Shown piece after piece: positions 1-7,240 of a stretch of 7,717 nucleotides of DNA. The stretch's first letter is position 1; each line of letters begins with the position of its first letter. Origin of the DNA: Gammaproteobacteria bacterium (GTDB taxonomy: Bacteria > Pseudomonadota > Gammaproteobacteria > Competibacterales > Competibacteraceae); contig JAIFNF010000096.1 in NCBI GenBank assembly GCA_020047885.1, positions 1 to 7,717 on the forward strand. The letters run 5' to 3'. A program made the position numbers and the translations under genes. Under the pieces are notes generated by a model. It worked only from the letters and a program-made list of their open reading frames with translations, was not told where the DNA came from and ran no database searches.

Positions 1-2
1 GA

Positions 3-74
3 TTACAGGCACTGAGCTTGCTCGTCGCCGGCTTCCGTGCCGGCGTCCGCGTGGGTCAGCAACTCCGGGAATAA
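3..74 (+). CDS. C-terminal end of an unidentified protein (partial at left edge)
   Basis: Reading from base 3, a frame runs without a stop to TAA at 72-74. It gives 23 residues rich in Leu, Val, Ala, Gly and Arg and ending VGQQLRE. Most codons end in G or C, as in the other genes here, which supports real coding. The family cannot be recognised from so short a tail. The minus strand is also open across much of this stretch and ends in a stop near base 2, so the strand is not certain. The plus strand is preferred because the stop is followed directly by non-coding, repeat-bearing sequence. Confidence 0.35.
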   Translation, partial: LQALSLLVAGFRAGVRVGQQLRE

Positions 75-75
75 A

Positions 76-99
76 TATGGGTAATGGTCAGTCCCCATA
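76..99 (+). repeat. Weak inverted repeat just after the upstream stop codon
   Basis: TATGGG (76-81) and CCCATA (94-99) form a 6-bp stem around a 12-base loop, starting 2 bases after the TAA that ends the partial gene. There is no T-run after the stem, so it is not a convincing intrinsic terminator. It may be part of a REP-like intergenic element together with the hairpin at 140-162. Confidence 0.3.
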
Positions 100-138
100 A
101 ATGGAGAGGGGGAGCGCCAACTCGCTGATTCGCATGAC

Positions 139-176
139 TCCCTCCCCCCTTGCGGGGGAGGGCTGGGGTGGGGGGT
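139..176. repeat. G+C-rich palindromic intergenic repeat
   Basis: CCCTCCCCC (140-148) pairs perfectly with GGGGGAGGG (154-162) around a 5-base loop. A G-rich tail follows to about 176. This layout (C-rich arm, short loop containing TTG, G-rich arm, second G-rich block) is that of dispersed palindromic repeats common between proteobacterial genes. A second, diverged copy lies inside the restriction-modification gene at 5721-5762. Any function in transcript ends or stability is inference. Confidence 0.6.
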
Positions 177-204
177 GAACGGTTACAAAATCGGAAGCAT
201 CTAA

Positions 205-218
205 TCCTTAATTAAGGA
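205..218. promoter_or_regulatory. 14-bp perfect palindrome overlapping a Shine-Dalgarno site
   Basis: TCCTTAATTAAGGA (205-218) is a perfect palindrome whose right half contains the AAGGA Shine-Dalgarno sequence (214-218), 7 bases before the ATG at 226. It could be an operator for a dimeric repressor of the small downstream gene, or chance in an A+T-rich leader. As RNA the centre would have to open to form a loop, so only a short stem masking the site is possible. TCTAAT (200-205) resembles a -10 box, but no matching -35 box was found. Confidence 0.35.
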
Positions 219-225
219 AAATTCC

Positions 226-423
226 ATGAGAATTATTGACCCCCCAGTCACTCCTTTTAGTCCTCCTGCCCAGATTGAAGCTTGGTTTAAGAAGTTGGAG
301 ACAGCCTATCCACAAGATGATCCTGATATTCAAGAAGCCATTACTGACGCTAAAAAGGACTTGGAGTTCGCTCGCTCGCTTGTTACTGAGCTTCACCAAG
401 AACCGTTGCGCCAGGCCGCTTAA
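226..423 (+). CDS. Small hypothetical protein, 65 aa
   Basis: The family is not recognised. The start is supported by AAGGA at 214-218, 7 bases upstream. The protein is soluble and mostly acidic. It opens with a Pro-rich stretch (IDPPVTPFSPP, residues 4-14), followed by what look like amphipathic helices with many Glu, Asp and Lys (about 15-60). There is no signal peptide, membrane segment or cysteine. Its codons are less G/C-biased at the third position than those of the acyl-CoA ligase, which may mean a different origin. The gene stands alone, 227 bases before the next start. A small antitoxin-like or regulatory protein is conceivable, but no partner gene is present. That this is a real gene is moderately likely, given the Shine-Dalgarno site and its protein-like composition. 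Confidence 0.6.
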   Translation: MRIIDPPVTPFSPPAQIEAWFKKLETAYPQDDPDIQEAITDAKKDLEFARSLVTELHQEPLRQAA

Positions 424-634
424 CCATGTCCCTGTTTTAACCCGTGATCATCGGCCGACACTACGCTGTGGTGATTGCCTAGCGATTTTGCCGTTCATTC
501 GCAAACAGGTCGAAAGAAGAATCAATCCGAAAAACCGCGGAATCACACGGTTGAGCTACACTTGAAATTGAATCACTGGAGCCGATCACGGCTTCTCGAC
601 CATTCACTCACCAGCGCCTTGATGGCGAACCTGT

Positions 635-640
635 GAGGAG
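635..640 (+). promoter_or_regulatory. Ribosome binding site deciding the acyl-CoA ligase start
   Basis: GAGGAG at 635-640 lies 10 bases before ATG 651. A longer reading from GTG 633 would place this site inside the coding sequence and has no Shine-Dalgarno site of its own. ATG 651 is therefore chosen. Confidence 0.65.
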
Positions 641-650
641 TTCCCTGATC

Positions 651-2300
651 ATGTCGGCACGCGCCATTGAACGCACCCCATCTGCTTACTACAACGCGCT
701 GTTAATCAAGAACCTGCTGGATAATCCGGTTCGCGAGTTCCCGAATCAGGAGATTGTGTACGGCGATTTCAAGCGCCAGTCCTATCAGGAACTGGGTGAG
801 CGCATCCGCCGGTTGGCCAGTGGTCTGGCGGGATTGGGGGTCCGGCCCGGCGATACGGTGGCGGTCATGGATTGGGATAGCCACCGCTATCTGGAAGGCT
901 TTTTCGCCGTGCCGATGATGGGCGCGGTATTGCACACCATCAACATTCGCCTGTCCCCGGAGCAGATTCTCTACACCATCAATCACGCCGAGGATGATGT
1001 GATTTTGGTGAATACCGAGTTTCTGCCGATGCTGGAAATGATTCGCGACCGCATTGAACCGGTTAAAAAGTTGGTGCTGCTCAACGATACCGGGCAGATT
1101 CCGGCGACCACGCTGGAGATTGCTGCCGAGTACGAAACGCTACTGGCATCCGGCGATCCCGGCTACAAATTTCCGGACTTTTCCGAAGACGCTCGTGCGA
1201 CCACGTTTTACACCACCGGCACGACCGGTCTGCCCAAGGGCGTCTACTTCAGTCACCGGCAACTGGTGCTGCACACCCTGGCGGCTCGTTCGGCGCTGGC
1301 TGGACCGGGTCAGGGTCGTTTCAACCGTGATGATGTTTACATGCCGATTACCCCGATGTTCCATGTCCACGCCTGGGGAATTCCCTATGTGGCGACGACG
1401 CTGGGGGTTAAGCAGATTTATCCGGGGCGCTATGTTCCCGAACAGTTGTTAAACCTGATTCAGCGCGAAAACGTGACCTTTTCCCATTGCGTGCCGACCA
1501 TCCTGCAAATGCTGTTGTCCAGCCCGAAGATTGAGGACACTGATCTAACGCGCTGGAAGGTGATTATTGGTGGTGCAGCGATGCCGCAGGCGCTGGCTCG
1601 GCAGGCGCGGCGGCGGGGCGTCGATATTTTTTCGGCCTATGGCATGTCCGAAACCTGCCCCCTGCTGGTCTTCGCGCAACTCAAGCCGCACATGCAGAAC
1701 TGGGATGAGGAACGGCAACTGGAGATTCGCTGCAAGACCGGTTTACCTATTCCCATGGTCGATTTGCGGATCGTCGACCCGGAGATGAATGACGTGCCGC
1801 ATGATGGGGTGAGTCAGGGCGAGGTGGTGGTACGCAGTCCGTGGTTGACGCAGGGCTATCTCAAAGACCCGCAGAACTCTGAACAGCTTTGGCGCGGCGG
1901 CTATCTGCATACCGGTGATATTGGCGTGATGGATGCCGAAGGTTATCTCAAGATTACTGACCGGTTGAAAGATGTGATTAAGACCGGCGGTGAATGGATT
2001 TCTTCGTTGGAACTGGAGGATCTGATTCTCAAGCATCCGGCAGTGGCGGAAGCAGCGGTTGTGGGCGTCCCTGATCCCAAGTGGGGAGAACGGCCGTTGG
2101 CGCTGGTGGTGGTGAAGCCGGGGCAGGAGGTGGATGCCGTGATGATGCGGACTTGGCTACAGGATTTCGCCGATAAAGGCATTATTTCCAAGTGGGGGAT
2201 TCCTGACCGAGTGCTATTCGTGGAGGCGATTCCGAAAACCAGCGTCGGCAAACTCGACAAGAAGGTGATGCGTCAGCAATACGCGCCGGCGGTCGGTTGA
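651..2300 (+). CDS. Fatty acyl-CoA synthetase (AMP-forming), AlkK-like
   Basis: Activates a fatty acid to acyl-AMP and then acyl-CoA, the entry step of beta-oxidation or lipid synthesis. The 549-aa length is normal for cytoplasmic medium/long-chain ligases of the ANL superfamily. Visible motifs, numbered from ATG 651: the phosphate-binding loop TTGTTGLPKG at 188-197; PMFHVHAWG, typical of AlkK-type ligases, in the middle; YGMSET at 330-335; TGD at 421-423, whose Asp binds the AMP ribose; DRLKDVIKTGGEWIS from 437, the hinge to the C-terminal lid; and PKTSVGKLDK from 528, with K534 the expected catalytic lysine. The gene appears intact. Similarity as recalled is closest to AlkK-type medium-chain ligases, but chain-length preference cannot be read from the sequence. 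The gene stands alone and converges on the FimV-like gene across 74 bases without a clear terminator. Confidence 0.93.
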   Translation: MSARAIERTPSAYYNALLIKNLLDNPVREFPNQEIVYGDFKRQSYQELGERIRRLASGLAGLGVRPGDTVAVMDWDSHRYLEGFFAVPMMGAVLHTINIRLSPEQILYTINHAEDDVILVNTEFLPMLEMIRDRIEPVKKLVLLNDTGQIPATTLEIAAEYETLLASGDPGYKFPDFSEDARATTFYTTGTTGLPKGVYFSHRQLVLHTLAARSALAGPGQGRFNRDDVYMPITPMFHVHAWGIPYVATTLGVKQIYPGRYVPEQLLNLIQRENVTFSHCVPTILQMLLSSPKIEDTDLTRWKVIIGGAAMPQALARQARRRGVDIFSAYGMSETCPLLVFAQLKPHMQNWDEERQLEIRCKTGLPIPMVDLRIVDPEMNDVPHDGVSQGEVVVRSPWLTQGYLKDPQNSEQLWRGGYLHTGDIGVMDAEGYLKITDRLKDVIKTGGEWISSLELEDLILKHPAVAEAAVVGVPDPKWGERPLALVVVKPGQEVDAVMMRTWLQDFADKGIISKWGIPDRVLFVEAIPKTSVGKLDKKVMRQQYAPAVG

Positions 2301-2374
2301 CCGGTTTTGGGAATGATCGCCTTTCCCGATGATCGCCGGACTTCTGGATTCCCCTCCTCGTTCAAGGTGGAGCA

Positions 2375-4240
2375 TCAATCGCCCGCTTCCGGATTGGCCT
2401 TCTTTTGGGATTCAACCCGGCCTTGCTGCTCCAACAAGCTTCGAGCGAGCGGCGATCCGGTGTATTCGACGATTTCCTGGAGAGTGGGAATGCGGAGCAT
2501 AGAACCCACCTTTAAGTGATCCATGGTCGGTTTAGAGAAGGCTTGCGGATTGGCCATGAATAAAGCTTTCATCATCACATCCCGACCCATGTTGAGGTCG
2601 GGACGCACCTTGGTAGCGATGTCCCAGAGTCGTTCGTTATTGGCGACAGGGCCGTATTCTTCGCCGTCTTTGTAAACTCTGGCGGGTGGAGTGTCTGCGA
2701 TAGCCGGTAATTCAGCGGCCAGTGGTTCTTCAATCGCCGTCGGTTTTTCGGTAGGTGCGGGAACAAGCGGTTCAGTGGGGATGGGCGGTGAAGGTTCAGC
2801 GACGGGCAATGGTTTTTGAGTAGGTGGCTCGGTGGAGACCGGTGGCACGGGTTCAGTGACTGATGGAGGCTGCTCAGTCAGTGGTTCAGCAGCGATAGGC
2901 GGTTCCCGGTGATCTTCACTGGAGACGATCATTGGGATTTTGGTAGCGTCTGCCAAGATTTCCGAAACTGCCAAAAACAGCAGTGGCGTTATTGAAACCG
3001 GTTCCTGAAACAATAGTTCTGGAGCGGCAGCGACGGGTTCCGGGACTTTGGGCGGTTCGGGAGCCGGTTCCGGAGTGGGCGCTGGCGCAGCGGCAACGGG
3101 TTCCGGGGTTGGGACTGCGGCGACCGGCTCCAAGGCTTTGGGCGGTTCGGCTGTCGGTTCCGGGATTTTTGGCGGTTCGGGTGTCGGTTCCGCGACTTTG
3201 GGCGGTTCCGGGGTAGGCTCCGGGGTAGGCTCCGGGTTTGGAATGGCGGCGACCGGCTCCGGGACTTTGGGCGGTTCGGGGGCAGGTTCGGGGGTTGAGA
3301 CTGCGGCGACCGGTTCAGCGACTTTAGGCGGTTCGGGGATTGCTACGGGTTCGGGGAGGGGTTCTTGTGCGAGCGGGAAGACTTCCACGGCACCCGGTTT
3401 GACGGGAGCGCTATCCAAGGTTGGCTCGGTCGGACGCTTTTCTTCAATCGCCCGTTGCTGGGCTATTTCGGAACCGCTGGCATCGGCAATTTCCCGGTAG
3501 GTTGGAATTCTTAGCATGGCACCAATCTTCAGACCGGTGATTCCAACGCTGGAAAACGCCTGCGGATTGGCCTTAAACAAAGCCTGCATCATCTGTTCAC
3601 GGGTAATCCCTTCAGGCCGGACTTTGAGCGCGATGCCCCACAATCCTTCACCGGTAGCGACCGGCCCATAGACATCGCCGGGTTTGTAGGTCGGGGCTGG
3701 CGCTGGCGTTTCCGCTGGAACCGGCGGGTCTGTCGGTTCACGGAGTTCAGGAGTAGCCGCCGCTACGGTTGATGCGGGTTCGGTTGCGGGCTTCTCCGGC
3801 GTATTCAACACCGTTTTGGTCCGATTGCTGGGGCGTTCGACGAGTCGCCGGACGGGATCGAGCAGCACGGTAAATTCACGGAAGGTCTTGCCGCGTGGCC
3901 AGCCGAATTCCAGCAACAGCCCCAGTGAGGGTTCGCGGATCGGCTGAGTGGAGACAACTTTGACGTAAACCCGGCCTTCCGCATCGTACTGAATGGAAAA
4001 GATCAGATTCGCCAAGGTCGGGGTCTGGTCCAGGCCAAATTCCTCAAACATGGTCGGCGAGGCAATTTTGACGGAAATCCGGCCCAGTTCTTCGGGCGTC
4101 AGTGTCGGCAGGGGAATCGTGGCGTCGAACAACTGGTTTAACGCGGATTGCACTTGCATCTCGCCCACTTCCAGCGCCAGAGCGCAGGTCGGTCCCAACA
4201 GCAGCGAAGCAAGCCAGTAGCGAAGTGATTGATGGGTCAT
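2375..4240 (-). CDS. Secreted FimV-like protein with two LysM-type modules and Pro/Glu-rich linker
   Basis: Related to FimV/HubP, inner-membrane polar organisers that bind peptidoglycan and support type IV pili and twitching. Of 621 residues, 1-22 form a signal peptide (LASLLLGPTCALA). Residues 23 to about 130 match the FimV N-terminal domain (EVGEMQVQSALNQ, TQPIREPSLGLLLEFGWP, REFTVLLDP). A FimV LysM-type module follows at about 186-251 (YGPVATGEGLWGIA, QMMQALFKANPQAF, LRIPTYREI), and a second at about 523-590 (YGPVANNERLWDIA, MMKALFMANPQAF, LRIPTLQEI). Between them lies a long Pro/Glu/Ala linker. Unlike classical FimV there is no clear transmembrane helix and no acidic cytoplasmic TPR tail, so it is probably a periplasmic, peptidoglycan-associated paralogue. 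GAGG lies 10 bases before ATG 4240. The start is 18 bases after the restriction gene's stop, so co-transcription is likely. Confidence 0.85.
   Translation of the reverse strand: MTHQSLRYWLASLLLGPTCALALEVGEMQVQSALNQLFDATIPLPTLTPEELGRISVKIASPTMFEEFGLDQTPTLANLIFSIQYDAEGRVYVKVVSTQPIREPSLGLLLEFGWPRGKTFREFTVLLDPVRRLVERPSNRTKTVLNTPEKPATEPASTVAAATPELREPTDPPVPAETPAPAPTYKPGDVYGPVATGEGLWGIALKVRPEGITREQMMQALFKANPQAFSSVGITGLKIGAMLRIPTYREIADASGSEIAQQRAIEEKRPTEPTLDSAPVKPGAVEVFPLAQEPLPEPVAIPEPPKVAEPVAAVSTPEPAPEPPKVPEPVAAIPNPEPTPEPTPEPPKVAEPTPEPPKIPEPTAEPPKALEPVAAVPTPEPVAAAPAPTPEPAPEPPKVPEPVAAAPELLFQEPVSITPLLFLAVSEILADATKIPMIVSSEDHREPPIAAEPLTEQPPSVTEPVPPVSTEPPTQKPLPVAEPSPPIPTEPLVPAPTEKPTAIEEPLAAELPAIADTPPARVYKDGEEYGPVANNERLWDIATKVRPDLNMGRDVMMKALFMANPQAFSKPTMDHLKVGSMLRIPTLQEIVEYTGSPLARSLLEQQGRVESQKKANPEAGD
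3026..3337 (-). repeat. Degenerate Pro/Glu-rich coding repeats in the FimV-like gene
   Basis: Codes for residues about 302-405 of the FimV-like protein. The unit approximates PEPPKVxEPVAA followed by xPTPEPxPE, repeated about six times with variation. In DNA it appears on the plus strand as recurring GGCGGTTCGG and GGTTCCGG blocks. The repeats probably form a stiff extended spacer between the two LysM-type modules. Such tracts tend to vary in copy number between strains and are prone to assembly error. Confidence 0.8.
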
Positions 4241-4258
4241 GGCGTGGAATCCTCGAGG

Positions 4259-7159
4259 TCAGTCAGCCGTCGGTAGCGTAGCAGAGGCGCGTTCCCGATT
4301 CAGCGCCAATAGTCGATGCAGAATCTCGACCTCGGTCAAGTCTGCCGACCAGCCGTAAGCGGCGGCGACGGCTTCATCCAGAGCGTGATGGGCATGAAGC
4401 AGCCAGGCCGGACGCTGGTTGTAGAGATTCGTCAGGGTGCGTTGTTTGAGCATCGCCGCGTGAGCCGGTTTCGGAATCAGCCGGTCGGGATAGCCGGGGA
4501 CGACTTCAGGAACGCGATCCACCCAGTCCGGGGGATTCAGCCAGTTTTCGCGCAGGGCGTTGAGTTGGCGGGCGGTTGTGGCAATCGCCTGGGCGTGGGG
4601 ATGGTTGGCGTAATCAGCGGCTGGGATGTTCAGGGTCAGACCGGCGGGGAAGGGGAACGTCTCAAAGCAGGTGGTGGGGGTGTAGCGGGGATCGTTACCT
4701 TTGCCCAGCCAGGTGCAGGTGCGTAATGCCCAAAGTTCGTGGAAGCGTGAATGTAAAATGCCGAAGGTGGCATCGTCAGAGCGGGCAAAAATGTAGATGC
4801 CATCGTCGGGAACCGTAATGGAGTGGACCCAGGTAAACAGGCGATATTTGGAAACACGCGGGGTAGCAATATAGCGGTTTAGGTACCGTGTAAATTCCCG
4901 CATTTCAGTGGCAGGTCGGCGATGTTGCCACCACTTTAATCTCGCTCGTTCTTCGCGGTTTTTTTGTCGTTCCGTATAGATATAGCGTTTGGCATACTCA
5001 AAAGGCTGTTCGTGTAAAGCAGCGACTGATTCGGTCATTTCCGAAAAATAAATAGTCCAGAACGGTGGTTGACGACCGGTAATCGCTTTGCCATTGATCC
5101 ACGGAAATAGAACGTCTTTATTAGAACAGCTATTTGGATTTGGAAGCTTCAACCAGGTTCGCGCCTGTTCTTCAGGAATATCGAAAGCACCGGCTTTTTT
5201 TGCGCCAATAAAACAGACTTTAGAGTTCTCTATCAGTGGCCGTACTTGAGTTAAATCCACACCATCAGAATCACAAGTTTCCCCGATCAAATCAGCATAG
5301 ATTTGTGCCACCGGTTGGCCGTTCAAAATCCCCCCGGCTTCGCCATTGGGGAGATTTCCAAACCCCACCAGTGAGACCCGCACCGCGGCCCCTTCATTCA
5401 CCCAAGGCTCATCGCTCCACGCATGAAAGATCGTGCTGGTTTCCTGGATACGTTCCAGAACCTTGCGATTAACCCCGCCGCGAATGGAGTTGGTAGCGAC
5501 CAGACCGGCGCGTTGCGTCTGCCCGGATTCAATCTGCGCTCGCGCCTTCTCGAACCAGTGGCAGACCAGATCAGCACCGCCCGGCACTCGTCCGGCATAG
5601 ACCCGGCGCAGGGTCGCCATGTAGTCGTCGCCCAGTTCCCGTAACAGCTTGGACCCGCCCAGAAACGGCGGATTGCCCACGATCACATCGGCTTTAGGCC
5701 AGTGGGCTTCCTGCATCGAACTCCCCTCGCCCTTGGTGGGAGAGGGGTCGGGGGAGAGGGGGCTGAGCAACGCATCCCGACACTCAATCGCCTTCAGCGG
5801 TTTCAGAATGGGCTGATCGTTCAGGCTGTAGCCATTGCCCAGCATCCACTGAATCTCGCCGATCCACACCGTCAACCGCGCCAGTTCCGCCGCGTAGGCA
5901 TTGATCTCAATCCCCAGCACCGCCTCTGGCCCAACTGCCGGAAACCCACGTTGCAGTCCCAGCGCCTCCGCTTCCAGCATGACCTGATGTTCGAGATCCT
6001 TCAGCGTCCGCAGCGCCAGATACAGAAAATTGCCTGATCCACAGGCCGGATCGAGCACCCGGAAATTCCGCAGCCGCTCCAGAAAACCATGCCATTGATC
6101 AGCCGCCTGTTGCCGAGCCTTGGTGCCGGTTTTGCTCAAACGATCCTCGATTTCCGCTTTGACCGTCGCCCATTCCGCCAGCAACGGATCCCGAATCACC
6201 GGCTCAATCAGCCGGCGAATGGCGTCGGCATCGGTGTAATGCGCGCCCAGTTGCGAGCGCTTGTCCGGGTCCAAACCCCGTTCAAACAGCGTCCCGAAAA
6301 TCGCCGGTTCAATCGCCGACCAATCCAGAGCCGTCGCCGAGTGCAGCGTGTCCAAATCCGCTTTTTCCAACGGCAGGCAGTGATCATCATCGAACAAACC
6401 GCCGTTGAACCAGGAAATCCGTTGCAGGCCAAAGCGACCGCCCTGATGCATGGCGCGGAACAAATCGCGGGCCAGTGTAGGAAAGTCGGCGGGGGTGCGC
6501 CGGGCCTCGGTCAACAGGTTGCTGAACAACTGGTCCGGCAACAGGCCGATGTCTTCGGCGAACAGGCAGAACAGCAGCCGGGTCATAAAATGCGCGACCG
6601 GTTGCGGGGCATGACCCCGCTGGCGAAGGCGTTGCGCCAACCCGCTCAACAGTCGCGCCGCATCCTGAGTGACCGCCTCCCGCGTCCGGGACGGCTGCAA
6701 TCGTGCGGGTTCCAGGAACGCCCAGCGCAGCAGATCAAACTGGGCGGGATCAGCGAGATCATCGAGCGTCAGCCGGTGAGTGACGTTGACCGTGTTGGGG
6801 AAATTGGTGTGAATCTCAATCGTGAGGAAATCGCAGACAATCAGCAGCAGCGGGTTTTCCAGCGCCAGGGCGTATTGCTGCAACTGCCGGAGCGCTGCGC
6901 CCAAATCTTTGTGCTTGCCCTTGTACTCCCAGGCAAAGCAACTCCTCCGCCAGACATCCGCCCATCCATCGCCGCCGCCGGTCTTTTTCACGCCCTTCTC
7001 GAACGTGAACCACTCGCCATGCGGATCAGCCATGGCGGGTTCCGGGATGTCCAGCAACCGGCAGAGTTGATTGAAATGCGACTGCGACCCACTGCGTTCC
7101 GTGAGGGTGCTATCACGCCAAAACTCAATAAATTCGCCAAGCTGTGCAGGGGTGGTCAT
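4259..7159 (-). CDS. MmeI-like single-chain restriction-modification enzyme (type IIL)
   Basis: Combines DNA cleavage and adenine-N6 methylation in one 966-aa chain, close to the roughly 920 aa of MmeI. The N-terminal nuclease motif is D68-x9-E78-Y-K80, the D-x9-ExK arrangement known in MmeI. A helical connector follows (about 160-350). The methyltransferase domain has the SAM-binding DPACGSGNF at 370-378 and the catalytic NPPF at 496-499. The segment to about residue 840, ending near TFPFPAG, should be the target recognition domain. The helical C-terminus carries EILHRLLALNRERA. Enzymes of this family cut about 20 bases from their site and protect the host by methylating one strand, so no partner gene is needed. 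The recognition sequence cannot be deduced here. All key residues are present and the frame is open. Residues 465-481 are encoded by an inserted repeat. No good Shine-Dalgarno site precedes ATG 7159. PglX-type methylases were considered, but the nuclease motif argues against them. Confidence 0.9.
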   Translation of the reverse strand: MTTPAQLGEFIEFWRDSTLTERSGSQSHFNQLCRLLDIPEPAMADPHGEWFTFEKGVKKTGGGDGWADVWRRSCFAWEYKGKHKDLGAALRQLQQYALALENPLLLIVCDFLTIEIHTNFPNTVNVTHRLTLDDLADPAQFDLLRWAFLEPARLQPSRTREAVTQDAARLLSGLAQRLRQRGHAPQPVAHFMTRLLFCLFAEDIGLLPDQLFSNLLTEARRTPADFPTLARDLFRAMHQGGRFGLQRISWFNGGLFDDDHCLPLEKADLDTLHSATALDWSAIEPAIFGTLFERGLDPDKRSQLGAHYTDADAIRRLIEPVIRDPLLAEWATVKAEIEDRLSKTGTKARQQAADQWHGFLERLRNFRVLDPACGSGNFLYLALRTLKDLEHQVMLEAEALGLQRGFPAVGPEAVLGIEINAYAAELARLTVWIGEIQWMLGNGYSLNDQPILKPLKAIECRDALLSPLSPDPSPTKGEGSSMQEAHWPKADVIVGNPPFLGGSKLLRELGDDYMATLRRVYAGRVPGGADLVCHWFEKARAQIESGQTQRAGLVATNSIRGGVNRKVLERIQETSTIFHAWSDEPWVNEGAAVRVSLVGFGNLPNGEAGGILNGQPVAQIYADLIGETCDSDGVDLTQVRPLIENSKVCFIGAKKAGAFDIPEEQARTWLKLPNPNSCSNKDVLFPWINGKAITGRQPPFWTIYFSEMTESVAALHEQPFEYAKRYIYTERQKNREERARLKWWQHRRPATEMREFTRYLNRYIATPRVSKYRLFTWVHSITVPDDGIYIFARSDDATFGILHSRFHELWALRTCTWLGKGNDPRYTPTTCFETFPFPAGLTLNIPAADYANHPHAQAIATTARQLNALRENWLNPPDWVDRVPEVVPGYPDRLIPKPAHAAMLKQRTLTNLYNQRPAWLLHAHHALDEAVAAAYGWSADLTEVEILHRLLALNRERASATLPTAD
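5721..5762. repeat. Palindromic repeat inserted in frame in the methyltransferase domain
   Basis: CCCCTC (5723-5728) pairs with GAGGGG (5742-5747), and CCC (5730-5732) with GGG (5738-5740), with one mismatched position and a loop TTGGT. A G-rich block follows to 5762. It has the same orientation and layout as the intergenic element at 139-176. On the minus strand it encodes SPLSPDPSPTKGEGS (residues 466-480), a peptide typical of such repeats when read through. It sits between the SAM-binding motif and NPPF. Confidence 0.75.
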
Positions 7160-7240
7160 CGCTGAGGTTTATTTTTCAAATCGTATTGTACAGTAGGCCG
7201 GTTCTCGTCCCCGGAGTGAGCGCCAAACGCCGCCGAATTT

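Noticed and set aside
236..565. 109-codon plus-strand frame overlapping the small hypothetical gene
   Set aside because: It has no ribosome binding site and an unlikely Leu/Arg-rich composition, and the 226-423 frame has a well-placed Shine-Dalgarno sequence.
580..593. AGCCG/CGGCT hairpin as a terminator after the small gene
   Set aside because: It has only a 5-bp stem with no T-run, and lies 157 bases past the stop codon.
633..650. Earlier GTG start for the acyl-CoA ligase
   Set aside because: The Shine-Dalgarno GAGGAG at 635-640 would lie inside the coding sequence, and it is correctly spaced for ATG 651.
3026..3337. CRISPR-like periodicity
   Set aside because: The repeats are in frame, variable in length and encode Pro/Glu peptide units. 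There are no unique spacers of constant size.
3048..3500. Long plus-strand reading frame rich in Gly, Ser and Ala
   Set aside because: It is the antisense of the Pro/Glu repeat region of the FimV-like gene; the Gly-rich repeats simply mirror Pro codons.
6089..7165. 358-codon plus-strand frame opposite the restriction gene
   Set aside because: The minus strand carries the D-x9-ExK motif and the SAM-binding motif in order. The plus frame has an Arg/Gln-rich composition typical of antisense reading in G+C-rich DNA.
7185..7190. TACAAT on the minus strand as a -10 box for the restriction gene
   Set aside because: It is well placed (about 25 bases before ATG 7159), but no recognisable -35 box was found at the expected spacing, so it is not listed as a promoter.
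7199..7224. Possible tRNA fragment as an insertion site
   Set aside because: GGTTCTCGTCCCC only loosely resembles a T-arm, and no matching acceptor or anticodon arm is nearby.
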